A DNA stretch of 64,000 nucleotides. Origin: Pseudomonas sp. M47T1 (GTDB lineage: Bacteria > Pseudomonadota > Gammaproteobacteria > Pseudomonadales > Pseudomonadaceae). The stretch's first letter is position 1. Each line of letters opens with the position of its first letter. Below the pieces are notes generated by a model. That model was given only the letters and a program-made list of their open reading frames with translations. It did no database searches and was not told the DNA's origin. The translations under genes and the position numbers were made by a program. The stretch is from positions 96,275 through 160,274 of the forward strand of contig NZ_AJWX01000015.1 of assembly GCF_000263855.1 (NCBI RefSeq), read 5' to 3'. This document shows, piece by piece, positions 9,474 through 18,277 of the stretch.

Positions 9474-10277
9474 TCAATCCCAAACGGGAGCGATGCTGGC
9501 CGGGCTGGTGAGGCGCTCGCCGCGGTCCAGGGCGGCGATGTCGGCCATGTCGGCGTCGCTCAGGCGCAAGCTCGTGGCTTTGAGGTTGCTGGCCAGGTTG
9601 GCCCGGCGAGTGGAGGACGGAATCACCGCATAGCCCAACTGCATGGCCCACGCCAGGGTTACCTGCGCCGTGGTGGCTTGGTGGCGCTCGGCGATGCGGG
9701 CAATCACCGGGTCGTTGATGACTTTGCCATAGGCCAGGGTCATGTACGAGGTGACTTGAATGCCATGAGTGCTGGCGAACGCGGCCACTGCACGGTTCTG
9801 CAAGTAAGGGTGCAGTTCGACCTGGTTGGTGGCGATCTCGCCAGCGCCCACCACGTCGATGGCCTGCTGCATCAGGTCGCGGGTGAAGTTCGATACGCCG
9901 ATCTGCCGCGTCAGGCCCAGGGCCTTGGCTTCAGCCAGGGCGCCCATGAATTCGCTGACGGCCACCGCGCCCTTGGGCGAAGGCCAGTGAATCAGCGTCA
10001 GGTCGACGTGGTCGGTACGCAGTTTGACCAGGCTGTCGCGCAGGCTGGGGATCAGCTTGTCGGCGGCAAAATGGTCCACCCAGATCTTGGTGGTGATGAA
10101 CAGTTCACTGCGTGGCACGCCACTCTCGGCGATGGCCTGGCCGATCTCCGCTTCGTTGCCATAGATCTGCGCCGTGTCGATGACGCGGTAGCCCAGCTCC
10201 AACGCAGTGCGCACGGCATCGATGACAACCTGGTCCTTGAGGCGAAACGTGCCAAGGCCGAAGGCGGGAATACTCAT
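9474..10277 (-). CDS. dkgB: 2,5-diketo-D-gluconate reductase B (aldo/keto reductase)
   Basis: A 267-residue aldo/keto reductase, exactly the length of DkgB. The catalytic tetrad is visible: Asp and Tyr in VIDTAQIYGNE, Lys in LFITTKIW and His in LTLIHWPSP. The C-terminal NADPH-binding segment (VIPSSTRRANLASNL) is intact. It reduces aldehydes and ketones such as 2,5-diketogluconate or methylglyoxal in the cytoplasm. The open frame continues upstream to 10514, but the start MSIPAFGLGTFRLKDQ at 10277 matches the family. It is a single-gene unit with REP sequence downstream. Confidence 0.9.
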   Translation of the reverse strand: MSIPAFGLGTFRLKDQVVIDAVRTALELGYRVIDTAQIYGNEAEIGQAIAESGVPRSELFITTKIWVDHFAADKLIPSLRDSLVKLRTDHVDLTLIHWPSPKGAVAVSEFMGALAEAKALGLTRQIGVSNFTRDLMQQAIDVVGAGEIATNQVELHPYLQNRAVAAFASTHGIQVTSYMTLAYGKVINDPVIARIAERHQATTAQVTLAWAMQLGYAVIPSSTRRANLASNLKATSLRLSDADMADIAALDRGERLTSPASIAPVWD

Positions 10278-10573
10278 GCAAAGGCGCTCCTGTGTGTAAT
10301 GGATAAACGAGGCGGCCAGTATCGACGCTGCCCGTGGGCGGAAACAGCGCACTTGATGCATTTGATATTTGCCTGGCAAGCACGAATAAAGCTGCGTTGC
10401 TGTGCACGACCACGCCGCTGTGCACCATTGCGAGACCTGACCGTACGGACAGTATTTGCCGTGGGATCTATGACCGGGAATAACCTGATGCCCATCAGCC
10501 ACTTGGCGAATCACGGCGGTGTGGGCACAGTTATTGATGGCCCCTTGGCAAACAACACTCCAAGGAAGCGGCC

Positions 10574-12058
10574 ATGCACCCCACCCAGTCCACCGTTGTC
10601 GAGCGCGACGGGCTCTACGAGCTGCACGCAGGCACCGACGTACTCGACAGCCCGCGCTATAACCCCGACATCGCCCCCACCCAGGTGCACGAGCGCACCT
10701 GGAACCAGTGGCACATCACCGCGTTGTGGGTGGGCATGGCGATCTGCGTGCCCACGTACACCCTGGGCGGGGTGCTGACCGCCTATTTCGGCCTGAGCGT
10801 GGGCGAGGCGCTGCTGGCGATCCTGCTGGCCAATGTCATCGTGCTGATTCCCTTGACGCTGAATGCCTTCGCCGGCACGAAGTACGGCATTCCGTTTCCG
10901 GTGCTGCTGCGCTCCTCGTTCGGGGTCATCGGCTCCAACGTGCCATGCCTGATCCGCGCCGTGGTGGCGTGCGGCTGGTTCGGCATTCAGACACTGTTCG
11001 GCGGCCTGGCCATTCACTTGTTCCTGGGCTCGGTGTTCGAGGGCTGGAAAGCGCTGGGCGGCACCGGCGAGGTGATTGGTTTCATGGTGTTCTGGGCGCT
11101 GAACCTGTGGGTGGTGATCCGCGGCGCCGAGTCCATCAAATGGCTGGAAACGCTGTCGGCGCCGTTGCTGGTGCTGGTAGGCGCCGGGCTGCTCGTGTGG
11201 GCGCTGCCGCATATCTCCTTGACTGAGCTGCTGGCACAACCGCCCAAACGCCCCGAGGGCGCCAGCGTCACCGGCTACTTCTGCGCCGGGCTGACGGCCA
11301 TGGTCGGCTTCTGGGCCACCCTGTCGCTGAACATTCCCGACTTCAGCCGCTATGCCAAAAGCCAGCGGGCGCAAATTGTCGGTCAGGTGGTGGGGCTGCC
11401 GCTGACCATGTTCCTGTTTGCCTCGCTGGGCGTGGTGATGACAGCGGCCTCGGTGTCGCTGGTGGGCGAGATGGTGTCCGACCCGGTCAGCCTGATCGGC
11501 CACATCCAGAGCCCGGTGTGGGTGGCCGTGGCCATGGCGCTGATCATTGTCGCCACGCTGTCCACCAACACGGCGGCCAACATCGTCTCGCCCACCAACG
11601 ATTTCCAGAACCTGGCGCCCAAGCTGATCGGGCGCACCCGCGCGGTGCTGCTGACCGGTGTGCTGGGCTTGCTGTTGATGGGCCATGAGTTGTTGAAAAA
11701 GCTTGGCCTGATCGTCTCCAACGTCAGCCTGGACACCGTGTATTCCAACTGGCTGCTGGGCTATTCAAGCCTGCTGGGGCCGATTGCCGGGATCATGGTG
11801 GTGGACTACTTCCTGATCCGCAAACAGACCCTGGACCTGGCTGGGCTGTACCGCGACGACGTGTACCCGGCCTGGCACTGGCGCGGTTTTGTGGCGTTCG
11901 GGGTACCGGTGGTACTGACCTTGATGTCGCTGGGCAGCCCGGCATTCAGCTGGTTCTATGAATATGGCTGGTTTACCGGTTCGGCGTTGGGCGGGGTGTT
12001 GTATTACGGCTTGTGCAGCCTCAGCCAGCCGGCTGCCCGGTCTATGCGCGCGGTGTGA
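10574..12058 (+). CDS. NCS1-family nucleobase/hydantoin:cation symporter
   Basis: A 494-residue inner-membrane permease with about 12 hydrophobic segments. The NCS1 signatures are visible: an early NPDIAPT and RTWNQWHITALWVGMA, then GTKYGIPFPVLLRSSFG, SIKWLE and NIPDFSRYAKSQ. The family imports cytosine, allantoin, uracil or hydantoins with Na+ or H+. Which substrate this one takes cannot be decided, as no catabolic genes adjoin it. An AAGGAAG ribosome site precedes the ATG. It converges on copD. Confidence 0.9.
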   Translation: MHPTQSTVVERDGLYELHAGTDVLDSPRYNPDIAPTQVHERTWNQWHITALWVGMAICVPTYTLGGVLTAYFGLSVGEALLAILLANVIVLIPLTLNAFAGTKYGIPFPVLLRSSFGVIGSNVPCLIRAVVACGWFGIQTLFGGLAIHLFLGSVFEGWKALGGTGEVIGFMVFWALNLWVVIRGAESIKWLETLSAPLLVLVGAGLLVWALPHISLTELLAQPPKRPEGASVTGYFCAGLTAMVGFWATLSLNIPDFSRYAKSQRAQIVGQVVGLPLTMFLFASLGVVMTAASVSLVGEMVSDPVSLIGHIQSPVWVAVAMALIIVATLSTNTAANIVSPTNDFQNLAPKLIGRTRAVLLTGVLGLLLMGHELLKKLGLIVSNVSLDTVYSNWLLGYSSLLGPIAGIMVVDYFLIRKQTLDLAGLYRDDVYPAWHWRGFVAFGVPVVLTLMSLGSPAFSWFYEYGWFTGSALGGVLYYGLCSLSQPAARSMRAV

Positions 12059-12063
12059 GGTGG

Positions 12064-12089
12064 GTGGGAGCTGGCTTGCCAGCTCCCAC
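12064..12089. terminator. Palindromic terminator between NCS1 permease and copD
   Basis: Perfect 12-bp arms GTGGGAGCTGGC / GCCAGCTCCCAC around TT, in the 41-base gap of two converging genes. No long T-run follows. The same core reappears at 14031-14060, so this belongs to a dispersed family. Confidence 0.65.
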
Positions 12090-12099
12090 AGGGTGGTGA

Positions 12100-12963
12100 T
12101 TACGTCAGCGGCACCGGGCTCAAGGTGCCCAGCAGCGACACGGCGGCAATCGCCGCCACGCCGCATAACCACTCGACCAGCACGGTCTGGCGCAAGGTGT
12201 TCAACGCAATGCGCTCATTGGCCAGCGCCGCACGGTTGAAAATGGCCAGCGACAGCATGCACACCACCATCGACGCCTTCACGGCCAACACCAAGGCAAA
12301 ACCGGAAGTCATGGGCGTGGGCCACAGCGACCCGGTCAGCACCCGTACGTTGACCAGGCCGGTGACGATGATGCCCGCCACCAGCACCAGGCCATAGCGA
12401 CTGAAGCGCAACAGCGTGCCGCGCAGGTCATGGCCGGCGGGACGCGCCTGGATGAACATCAGCAGCAACAGCGCGCCCATCCAGCCGCCCACGCACAGCA
12501 AGTGGATCAACTGGTTGAACATCAACAGCAGGCCCGGCACGCCGTTGAGCATGGCCGCATGCCCCACCGGCGCCAGGGTGGCCAGTTGCACGGTGCTGAT
12601 GCCCAGGATCAGCCGCGTGGGCAGGCGCATGGGAATGCGCAGGCACATCAGCAGAACCAGGCTGGCGAACAGATGCACAAACCACGCCTTGCCGAAAAAG
12701 GTCTGGGTCAGCACCTTCATCACCACGTCGCCGTTGAGCGCCGATTGCCAGTTGCCGCTCATGTCGGCGGCGGTCAGCATCAACCAGGCGATGGCGGTAA
12801 TCAGGCCAAGGCCGGCCAGCAGGCACAGGAACGGGTCCAGCCACAGGCGCATGCGCGCCTGCTGGCGGGCGTCGCCCAGCAGCAGTGGGCGGAACACCAG
12901 GCTGCCAAACACCAGCAGCACTACGCAAAAATGGATGAAACGAACAACAACCAAAGCACTCAT
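12100..12963 (-). CDS. copD: Copper resistance membrane protein CopD
   Basis: A 287-residue polytopic inner-membrane protein of about eight helices. It has the CopD-type N-terminus (VRFIHFCVVLLVFGSLVFRP) and conserved histidines such as those in VGHAAMLNG and QLIHLLCVGGWMGAL. In Pseudomonas, CopD works with periplasmic CopC in copper uptake or handling. The chosen start (12963) lies 4 bases after the copC stop and so is translationally linked. The longer upstream frame overlaps copC and is discarded. Confidence 0.9.
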   Translation of the reverse strand: MSALVVVRFIHFCVVLLVFGSLVFRPLLLGDARQQARMRLWLDPFLCLLAGLGLITAIAWLMLTAADMSGNWQSALNGDVVMKVLTQTFFGKAWFVHLFASLVLLMCLRIPMRLPTRLILGISTVQLATLAPVGHAAMLNGVPGLLLMFNQLIHLLCVGGWMGALLLLMFIQARPAGHDLRGTLLRFSRYGLVLVAGIIVTGLVNVRVLTGSLWPTPMTSGFALVLAVKASMVVCMLSLAIFNRAALANERIALNTLRQTVLVEWLCGVAAIAAVSLLGTLSPVPLT

Positions 12964-12967
12964 GAGG

Positions 12968-13342
12968 TTACTGGGCCACCTTGAAGTGGTAGGTGCCTTC
13001 GCTCTTGTGCGTGTCGACCGACACGGCATGCCAGTTCACGGTGTACTCGCCAGCCGTCAGCGGGGCGGCCGGGGTCACCACCAGGGTCTTCTTGTCGGCA
13101 CCCTGGGTGGCGATGCTTTTGACCAGCACGGCCTGGCCGTCGCGGGTCAACTCAACCTTGGTAAAACTTTGTTCCACGCCTTCGGTGAACACCAGGCTCA
13201 GTTCAGCCGGGGCGCTGACAGTGGCGTCGGCCGCCGGCGTAGCGCTGGTGAGGTGGGCGTGGGCAAACACCAGCGGGGACACGGCGCAGCCCAGCAGGAG
13301 GGCCGCAGTACCGAGCAGTTTTTTCAGGGGCAGGGCAGTCAT
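12968..13342 (-). CDS. copC: Periplasmic copper-binding protein CopC
   Basis: A 124-residue secreted protein. A signal peptide (about residues 1-25) ends VFA, leaving mature HAHLTSATPAADATV. The exposed N-terminal histidine is the Cu(II) 'histidine brace' ligand of CopC proteins. Later His and Asp residues (VNWHAVSVDTHKSEG) complete the site. No Met-rich Cu(I) loop is evident, so it resembles the single-site Cu(II) class. It is the first gene of a copCD operon. The start at 13342 gives a normal signal peptide, while the frame upstream to 13453 does not. Confidence 0.92.
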   Translation of the reverse strand: MTALPLKKLLGTAALLLGCAVSPLVFAHAHLTSATPAADATVSAPAELSLVFTEGVEQSFTKVELTRDGQAVLVKSIATQGADKKTLVVTPAAPLTAGEYTVNWHAVSVDTHKSEGTYHFKVAQ

Positions 13343-13487
13343 GGAAAGAACCTCTGGCAGAAAAAGTGGCGCAATTAAACACGATCTCAGGGTAGCAGGC
13401 GGGTGAAATGTTTTACTTAACGTCAAACTTGGGTCAACCTCGCCACTTGTCACCGGCCATTATTTCTTTCGGAACCCCGCGCTTTCC

Positions 13488-14021
13488 ATGAACTTCCTGC
13501 ACCGTGGCTGCACCCTGATCGTCGTCGGCCTGCTGTTGGCCGCCCCTGTGGCAATGGCCGATGAAGTGGTCATCACCTGGCCTGCCGGCTGGGATGTGCA
13601 AACCCTGCCCGACGCCGCCGACCCGGCCGTACACCGCCAGCGCGCGGCGAAAAACGACGCCAATGGCGACCCGCTGATGGTGGTGGAACTGACCCGCACA
13701 GCGCTGGCCCCCGATCATCAGGTCAACCTGGGGGGCGTGGTGCTAGAAATGCGCAAGGCCTTGCAGATCAACTTCAGTCACGGCGGCTACCAGAGCGTGT
13801 GCACCAAGGTGCACGATTCGAAGCTGGGCGATATCGCCGCGGTGGAAACCACCTGCCAGATCAGCCTCAATGGCGGCCACGTGATGACCCAGACGCTGGT
13901 GGCGGCGAGCACGGCGGGTGCGGCGTATTCACTGTCTTATGCCGGGTCGGCCCAGGGGTACAGCGACAATCAGGCTCAAGTGCAGGCGATTCGCGATGGT
14001 TTGAAACTGCAAACGCCCTGA
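13488..14021 (+). CDS. Secreted protein of unknown function (DUF4946-like)
   Basis: A 177-residue protein with a signal peptide ending AMADEVV, then a compact domain with two cysteines (SVCTKVHD and ETTCQISLNGG) that could form a disulphide. The sequence resembles the Pseudomonas family annotated DUF4946; the assignment is from memory and no function is known. It is divergent from copC across about 145 bases and ends at a strong bidirectional terminator. A link to copper is possible from position but is not supported by any metal motif. Confidence 0.75.
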   Translation: MNFLHRGCTLIVVGLLLAAPVAMADEVVITWPAGWDVQTLPDAADPAVHRQRAAKNDANGDPLMVVELTRTALAPDHQVNLGGVVLEMRKALQINFSHGGYQSVCTKVHDSKLGDIAAVETTCQISLNGGHVMTQTLVAASTAGAAYSLSYAGSAQGYSDNQAQVQAIRDGLKLQTP

Positions 14022-14024
14022 GCC

Positions 14025-14066
14025 GTAACCCCGTGGGAGCTGGCAAGCCAGCTCCCACGGGGTTAC
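14025..14066. terminator. Perfect 20-bp palindrome, bidirectional terminator
   Basis: Arms GTAACCCCGTGGGAGCTGGC (14025-14044) and its exact complement (14047-14066) with a 2-base loop. It lies between converging genes and overlaps the last codons of the MFS gene. It shares the GTGGGAGCTGGC core with 12064-12089. Confidence 0.85.
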
Positions 14067-15238
14067 GCGCGAGTGACGCTGTGCTGCAACGCCACCACCG
14101 TGGCCACGTTGACCAGCGCCAACACCCCCAGCACCGCCAAGGTCGCCGTGGCACCGAAGTGCGCCTGCAAGTACCCGCCCAGCAACGGCGTCAGGGCCTG
14201 GGCGATCAGCACCGGCCGGGCGATGCGCCCCAGCACTACGGCATAGGTGAGGGGGCCGAACAGGGCCAGGGGCAGGGTGCCGCGCACAATCGAGCGGATG
14301 CCGCTGCCCAGCCCGTACACCACGATCGCCACCACCGCCCATTGGGTGGCGAACAATAAGCCCGCCAGGCCGACCGCCACCAGCAGCACCGACGCCAGGG
14401 TGCTCCAGAGGGGGTGGGCGTTACGCCCCAGTATCACCTGCAACACCCGCACGCCCACCTGGCTGGGGCCGATCAGCGCCGCCACGCCCAGGGCCGCAGG
14501 CAGGCTGAAGCCCTGTGCTTGCAGCAGACTGATCAATTGCACGGAAATAGCGGTGAAAATCACCGCAGCCAGGGTGAAACTGGCGGTCAGCAGGAAAAAT
14601 ACCCGGCGATCGGGTTCAGCGCCTACCGAACCGGCCGCCTGGGCGGTAGCGGTTGTGGTTCGCGGCTGCGGCGCCAGCGTATGCAAATAAACGGGGAGCA
14701 CCACCAGCAACAGCATGGCGCTGTACGCCAGGCATGCGCCGCGCCATCCCAGGTGCGCTACCAGCGCGGCCACCAGCGGCCAGGTAATGGAGGTGCAGAA
14801 GCCCGACACCAGGGTGACCTGGGTAATGGCGCCGCGTGCGTTGCTGCCGAAATATTGACCGAGCGTCGCAAACAGCGGGTCGTACAGCCCGGCGGCCATG
14901 CCGATGCCGATCACCATCCAGGCCAGCAGGAAGCACCCAAGGTTAGGCGCTACGGCCAGCAGGGCCAGGCCGGCTGCCAAAATCGGCGCGCTGGTCACCA
15001 GCACCCGCCTTCCGCCCAGACGCGCCACCAGGCGGCCCACGGCCGGGGCCAGCAGCCCGGAAATCAGGATGGCCAACGACAGCGCGCCGTACACCCATGC
15101 CTGGCTCCAGCCGGTGTCGGCTACCACCGGGGCGGCCAGCACCGCAATCAGGTAAAACGAGCCACCCCAGGCAATGATCTGGGCGATGCCCAGCAGGGTG
15201 GAGGCGGTCAATGTGGGACGTTGCGCAAGGTCGGTCAC
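14063..15238 (-). CDS. MFS transporter
   Basis: A 391-residue, 12-helix major facilitator protein. It has the loop 2-3 motif as GRLVARLGGRRVL and a central cytoplasmic loop around TLAPQPRTTTATAQ. No substrate-specific motif was recognised; the size fits small-molecule or drug exporters of the YbjJ/aromatic-acid groups. It is transcribed leftward from a promoter region shared with the divergent mntH-like gene. Its stop lies inside the terminator palindrome. Confidence 0.85.
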   Translation of the reverse strand: MTDLAQRPTLTASTLLGIAQIIAWGGSFYLIAVLAAPVVADTGWSQAWVYGALSLAILISGLLAPAVGRLVARLGGRRVLVTSAPILAAGLALLAVAPNLGCFLLAWMVIGIGMAAGLYDPLFATLGQYFGSNARGAITQVTLVSGFCTSITWPLVAALVAHLGWRGACLAYSAMLLLVVLPVYLHTLAPQPRTTTATAQAAGSVGAEPDRRVFFLLTASFTLAAVIFTAISVQLISLLQAQGFSLPAALGVAALIGPSQVGVRVLQVILGRNAHPLWSTLASVLLVAVGLAGLLFATQWAVVAIVVYGLGSGIRSIVRGTLPLALFGPLTYAVVLGRIARPVLIAQALTPLLGGYLQAHFGATATLAVLGVLALVNVATVVALQHSVTRA

Positions 15239-15382
15239 GGCGGCTCCGGGTGCCGGGTGGGGGAAGCCGGCAAGGGTATCCCACAGCGGCCCAGGCGCCC
15301 AGTGGTGATACCGCTGATCAGACGCTCAAGAGCTCGGCCCGGCCCTGTGGTCGGAAATAATTCAGTGGGCGAGTAAATTTTC

Positions 15383-15431
15383 GCAAAGCCGCTACGTTCA
15401 GCAGGTAGGCGCTTTGTTTCGCCGGCTTTTT
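15383..15431 (+). promoter_or_regulatory. Possible attenuator hairpins in the Nramp leader
   Basis: The segment AAAGCCG (15385-15391) can pair with CGGCTTT (15423-15429, followed by T residues). Overlapping CAAAGC (15384-15389) can instead pair with GCTTTG (15411-15416). Mutually exclusive pairings followed by a short T-run suggest transcription attenuation, but the T-run is weak. Confidence 0.3.
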
Positions 15432-15541
15432 CCGATTCAGTACAGCGAAGCGCGACCTTGAACACTGATAACCATCAGGCCGACTACACCGCCCGCCATC
15501 GGCGGCCGCTGCCCCTTGCCGCCCGCCCCAGCCTGGGGGCC

Positions 15542-16825
15542 ATGAACGGCAGCATCGCCGTGCCCGCGAACGGCCATTGGCTGCGCCGCCTGCTGGCGTT
15601 CGCCGGGCCCGGCTACATGGTGGCCGTGGGTTACATGGACCCCGGCAACTGGGCCACCGACATCGCCGGCGGCTCGCAATTCGGCTACACGCTGCTGTCG
15701 GTGATCCTGCTGTCCAACCTGATGGCCGTGCTGTTGCAAGCGCTGGCCGCTCGCCTGGGCATCGCCACGGGCCTGGACTTGGCGCAGGCGTGCCGCGAGC
15801 AGTACCCACGGCCGGTGTGCATTGCCCTGTGGCTGGCCTGCGAGGCCGCGATCATTGCCTGCGACCTGGCAGAGGTGATAGGCACGGCCATTGCCCTGAA
15901 ATTGCTGTTCGGCATCCCCATGCTGTGGGGGGCCATTCTGTGCGCGCTGGACGTATTCCTCATTCTGTTGCTGATGAACCGCGGCTTCCGCGCCCTGGAA
16001 GCCTTCGTCATCGCCTTGCTGACGCTGATTTTCGCCTGCTTTGCCGCGCAGCTGGTGCTCGCCCAGCCGCAGTGGCAGGCGGTGTTCGCAGGTTTCATCC
16101 CTCAGGCCAGCGTCGTGACCAACCCTGCCATGCTGTACATCGCCATCGGCATCATCGGCGCCACGGTGATGCCCCATAACCTGTACCTGCATTCATCCAT
16201 CGTGCAGACCCGCGCCTACCCGCGCACCCCCGAGGGCCGACGCAGCGGGCTGCGCTGGGCGGTGGCCGACAGCACCATCGCGCTGACCCTGGCGCTGTTC
16301 GTCAACGCCGCCATCCTGATCACCGCGGCCGCGGTGTTTCACAGTCATGGCCACACCGATGTGGTCGAGATCGAGCAGGCCTACCATTTGCTCTCACCAT
16401 TGCTGGGCGTGGGCATCGCCTCGGCGCTGCTGGGCGTGGCGTTGCTGGCGTCGGGCATCAACTCCACGGTCACGGCCACGTTGGCCGGGCAGATCGTGAT
16501 GGAAGGCTTTTTGCAACTGCGCATCCCTGACTGGGCGCGGCGCCTGCTTACCCGGGGCATCGCCATAGTGCCGGTGGTGGTGGTCACCAGTCTCTATGGC
16601 GAGCAGGGCACGGCGCAGTTGCTGGTGTTCAGCCAAGTGGTACTGTCCATGCAGTTGCCGTTTGCGGTCATTCCGCTGGTGATGTTCGTGTCCAATCGCC
16701 AGCGCATGGGCGAGTTGGTCATCGGGCCGGTGACCAAAGTGGCCGCCTGGGTGGTGGCAGGGCTGATCGTGGCGCTGAACCTGAAGCTGCTGTGGGACAC
16801 GCTAAGCCATGGCGCGCTGCAGTAA
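15542..16825 (+). CDS. mntH: Nramp-family Mn2+/Fe2+ transporter
   Basis: A 427-residue NRAMP permease. The metal-binding DPGN motif of helix 1 is present (GYMDPGNWATDIAGGS), as is the helix 6 MPH motif (VMPHNLYLHSSIVQTR), so the transport site is complete. It imports Mn2+ or Fe2+ with protons across the inner membrane. The frame also opens at TTG 15458, adding a polar 28-residue extension. ATG 15542 is preferred because it leaves a short N-terminus before helix 1. The leader contains possible attenuator hairpins. Confidence 0.9.
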   Translation: MNGSIAVPANGHWLRRLLAFAGPGYMVAVGYMDPGNWATDIAGGSQFGYTLLSVILLSNLMAVLLQALAARLGIATGLDLAQACREQYPRPVCIALWLACEAAIIACDLAEVIGTAIALKLLFGIPMLWGAILCALDVFLILLLMNRGFRALEAFVIALLTLIFACFAAQLVLAQPQWQAVFAGFIPQASVVTNPAMLYIAIGIIGATVMPHNLYLHSSIVQTRAYPRTPEGRRSGLRWAVADSTIALTLALFVNAAILITAAAVFHSHGHTDVVEIEQAYHLLSPLLGVGIASALLGVALLASGINSTVTATLAGQIVMEGFLQLRIPDWARRLLTRGIAIVPVVVVTSLYGEQGTAQLLVFSQVVLSMQLPFAVIPLVMFVSNRQRMGELVIGPVTKVAAWVVAGLIVALNLKLLWDTLSHGALQ

Positions 16826-16871
16826 ACCAACGGTCTTGCCGAGACGCCGCCACGCGCGGCGGTGAAGGAGA

Positions 16872-17048
16872 TTACCGTTTTTTCAGGCCCTTGAGCCGGG
16901 CCGTGGCACGCTGCACGGCGGCCATTTTCTCCGGGCGCTTCATGCGCTTCCATTTGCGTATGTCGTCCTTGCTGCGCCCGCAGCTCACGCACAGGTCGCC
17001 GCTGAGCTGGCACAGTGCGGTGCAGGGGTTTTCAATTTCCTTGGCCAT
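16872..17048 (-). CDS. DUF1289 small cysteine-rich protein
   Basis: A 58-residue protein beginning MAKEIENPCTALCQLSGD. It has the DUF1289 pattern: four cysteines as NPCTALC then LCVSCGR, followed by the acidic/tryptophan helix DDIRKWKRM and a basic tail. The four cysteines probably bind a metal such as zinc. Function is unknown. It sits 3 bases after the dmeF-like stop, so it may be the last gene of that operon. The short length makes it easily missed. Confidence 0.85.
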   Translation of the reverse strand: MAKEIENPCTALCQLSGDLCVSCGRSKDDIRKWKRMKRPEKMAAVQRATARLKGLKKR

Positions 17049-17051
17049 GTT

Positions 17052-17972
17052 CTATCTGCCCTGCTGGAGTTCGACGGTCAGGTGATGGATTTCGTGCACT
17101 GATGCCAACCGTTCGCGGATGATTTCAACCGAGGTGGTGGCCTGGCCTGTGACGCTGACAATGGCCGCACGTGCCTCAGGGCCGACGCGCCATACGTGCA
17201 GGTCGGTGATGATGGCGTCCTCCGGCGTCTCGATGAGCTGGCGGATTTCCTCGGCGACCTGGTCATCGGTATGGTCCAGCAGCACCGCTGCGGTGGCACC
17301 CATCAACGTCCAGGCCCAGCGGGCAATCACCACGGCGCCGACCAGGCCGATCACCGGGTCCAGCCATACCCACCCCAGGAAGCGACCGGCCAGCAGCGCG
17401 GCAATGGCCAGCACCGAGGTAAAGGCGTCGGCGATCACATGCACATAGGCAGACTTGAGGTTGTTGTCGTGCCCATGGTGGTCGTGGCCCTGTTCGTGTT
17501 CATGTTCATGGTGGCCGTGATCATGACCATGCCCCAGCAGCAGGGCACTGACGATGTTCACCAACAGGCCAACGATGGCGATCCAGGTGGCCGTGCCAAA
17601 TTGCACATCACTGGGGTGCAGCAGGCGCTGGGCGGATTCTACCGCTACGCCCAGGGACACCAGCCCCAGAATCAGCGCTGAGGCGAAGCCGCCCAGGTCG
17701 CCAACCTTGCCGGTGCCGAAGCTGAAACGCCGGCTTTCGGCATGGCGTTTGGCGTAGGCGTACGCCGCTGCCGTGATGCCCAGCGCCACCGCGTGGGTGG
17801 CCATGTGAAAGCCATCGGCCAACAGCGCCATGGAGCGGGTGAAATAGCCGGCGCCAATCTCGCCCACCATCATCACGATCGTCAGCACCGTGACCCACAG
17901 GGTGCGCCGGGCGTTTTCGGCGTGGGCCGAACCCAGGAATACATGGCTGTGGTGGTTCGTCGTGGCTTTCAT
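17052..17972 (-). CDS. dmeF: Cation diffusion facilitator, DmeF/CzcD type
   Basis: A 306-residue CDF exporter with six helices. The metal-site motifs are HMATHAVALG with ALLADGFH in helix 2 and HVIADAFTSVLA in helix 5. A histidine-rich cytoplasmic loop (repeated HGHDHGHHEHEHEQGHDHHG-type residues) lies between helices 4 and 5. Such proteins export Co2+, Ni2+ or Zn2+ with proton antiport. It overlaps the upstream CsoR/RcnR-like gene by 4 bases. That pairing, and the operator upstream, point to Ni/Co detoxification (DmeRF type) rather than zinc. Confidence 0.88.
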   Translation of the reverse strand: MKATTNHHSHVFLGSAHAENARRTLWVTVLTIVMMVGEIGAGYFTRSMALLADGFHMATHAVALGITAAAYAYAKRHAESRRFSFGTGKVGDLGGFASALILGLVSLGVAVESAQRLLHPSDVQFGTATWIAIVGLLVNIVSALLLGHGHDHGHHEHEHEQGHDHHGHDNNLKSAYVHVIADAFTSVLAIAALLAGRFLGWVWLDPVIGLVGAVVIARWAWTLMGATAAVLLDHTDDQVAEEIRQLIETPEDAIITDLHVWRVGPEARAAIVSVTGQATTSVEIIRERLASVHEIHHLTVELQQGR

Positions 17973-18244
17973 TTGGAGTACCGGCGGATGGCTTCGAGCA
18001 ATTCTTCGACGCCCTGGTTGCGCTGGGCGTCGGTGAGCGCAGGGTTGGCCACGTGCTCACGGGCGTGGTCTTCGATGATCTCGTCCATCAAGCCATTGAT
18101 GGCGCCGCGGGTGGCCGCCACCAGGTGCAGGGTCTTGGCGCAGTCATGATCGCCATCCAAAGCGCGCTCGATGGCCTGGATCTGCCCGGCAATACGTTTA
18201 ACGCGCTTGAGCAGGTCGTCTTTGTTGGATGCTATGTGGCCCAT
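17969..18244 (-). CDS. dmeR: CsoR/RcnR-family metal-sensing repressor (DmeR-like)
   Basis: A 91-residue all-helical repressor. The family features are RVKRIAGQIQAIERALDG at the N-terminus, the metal ligand region DHDCAKTLHLVAATRGAI (Cys plus two His-type positions), and MDEIIEDHAREHV. RcnR/DmeR members bind Ni2+ or Co2+ and release DNA. The ATG at 18244 (MGHIASNKDD) was chosen over upstream starts because its N-terminal His agrees with RcnR-type ligands. It is first in an operon with dmeF and possibly the DUF1289 gene. Confidence 0.87.
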   Translation of the reverse strand: MGHIASNKDDLLKRVKRIAGQIQAIERALDGDHDCAKTLHLVAATRGAINGLMDEIIEDHAREHVANPALTDAQRNQGVEELLEAIRRYSK

Positions 18245-18277
18245 GATTTTGCCTGTCTGCCGAGTGAAGCTGAGCAG

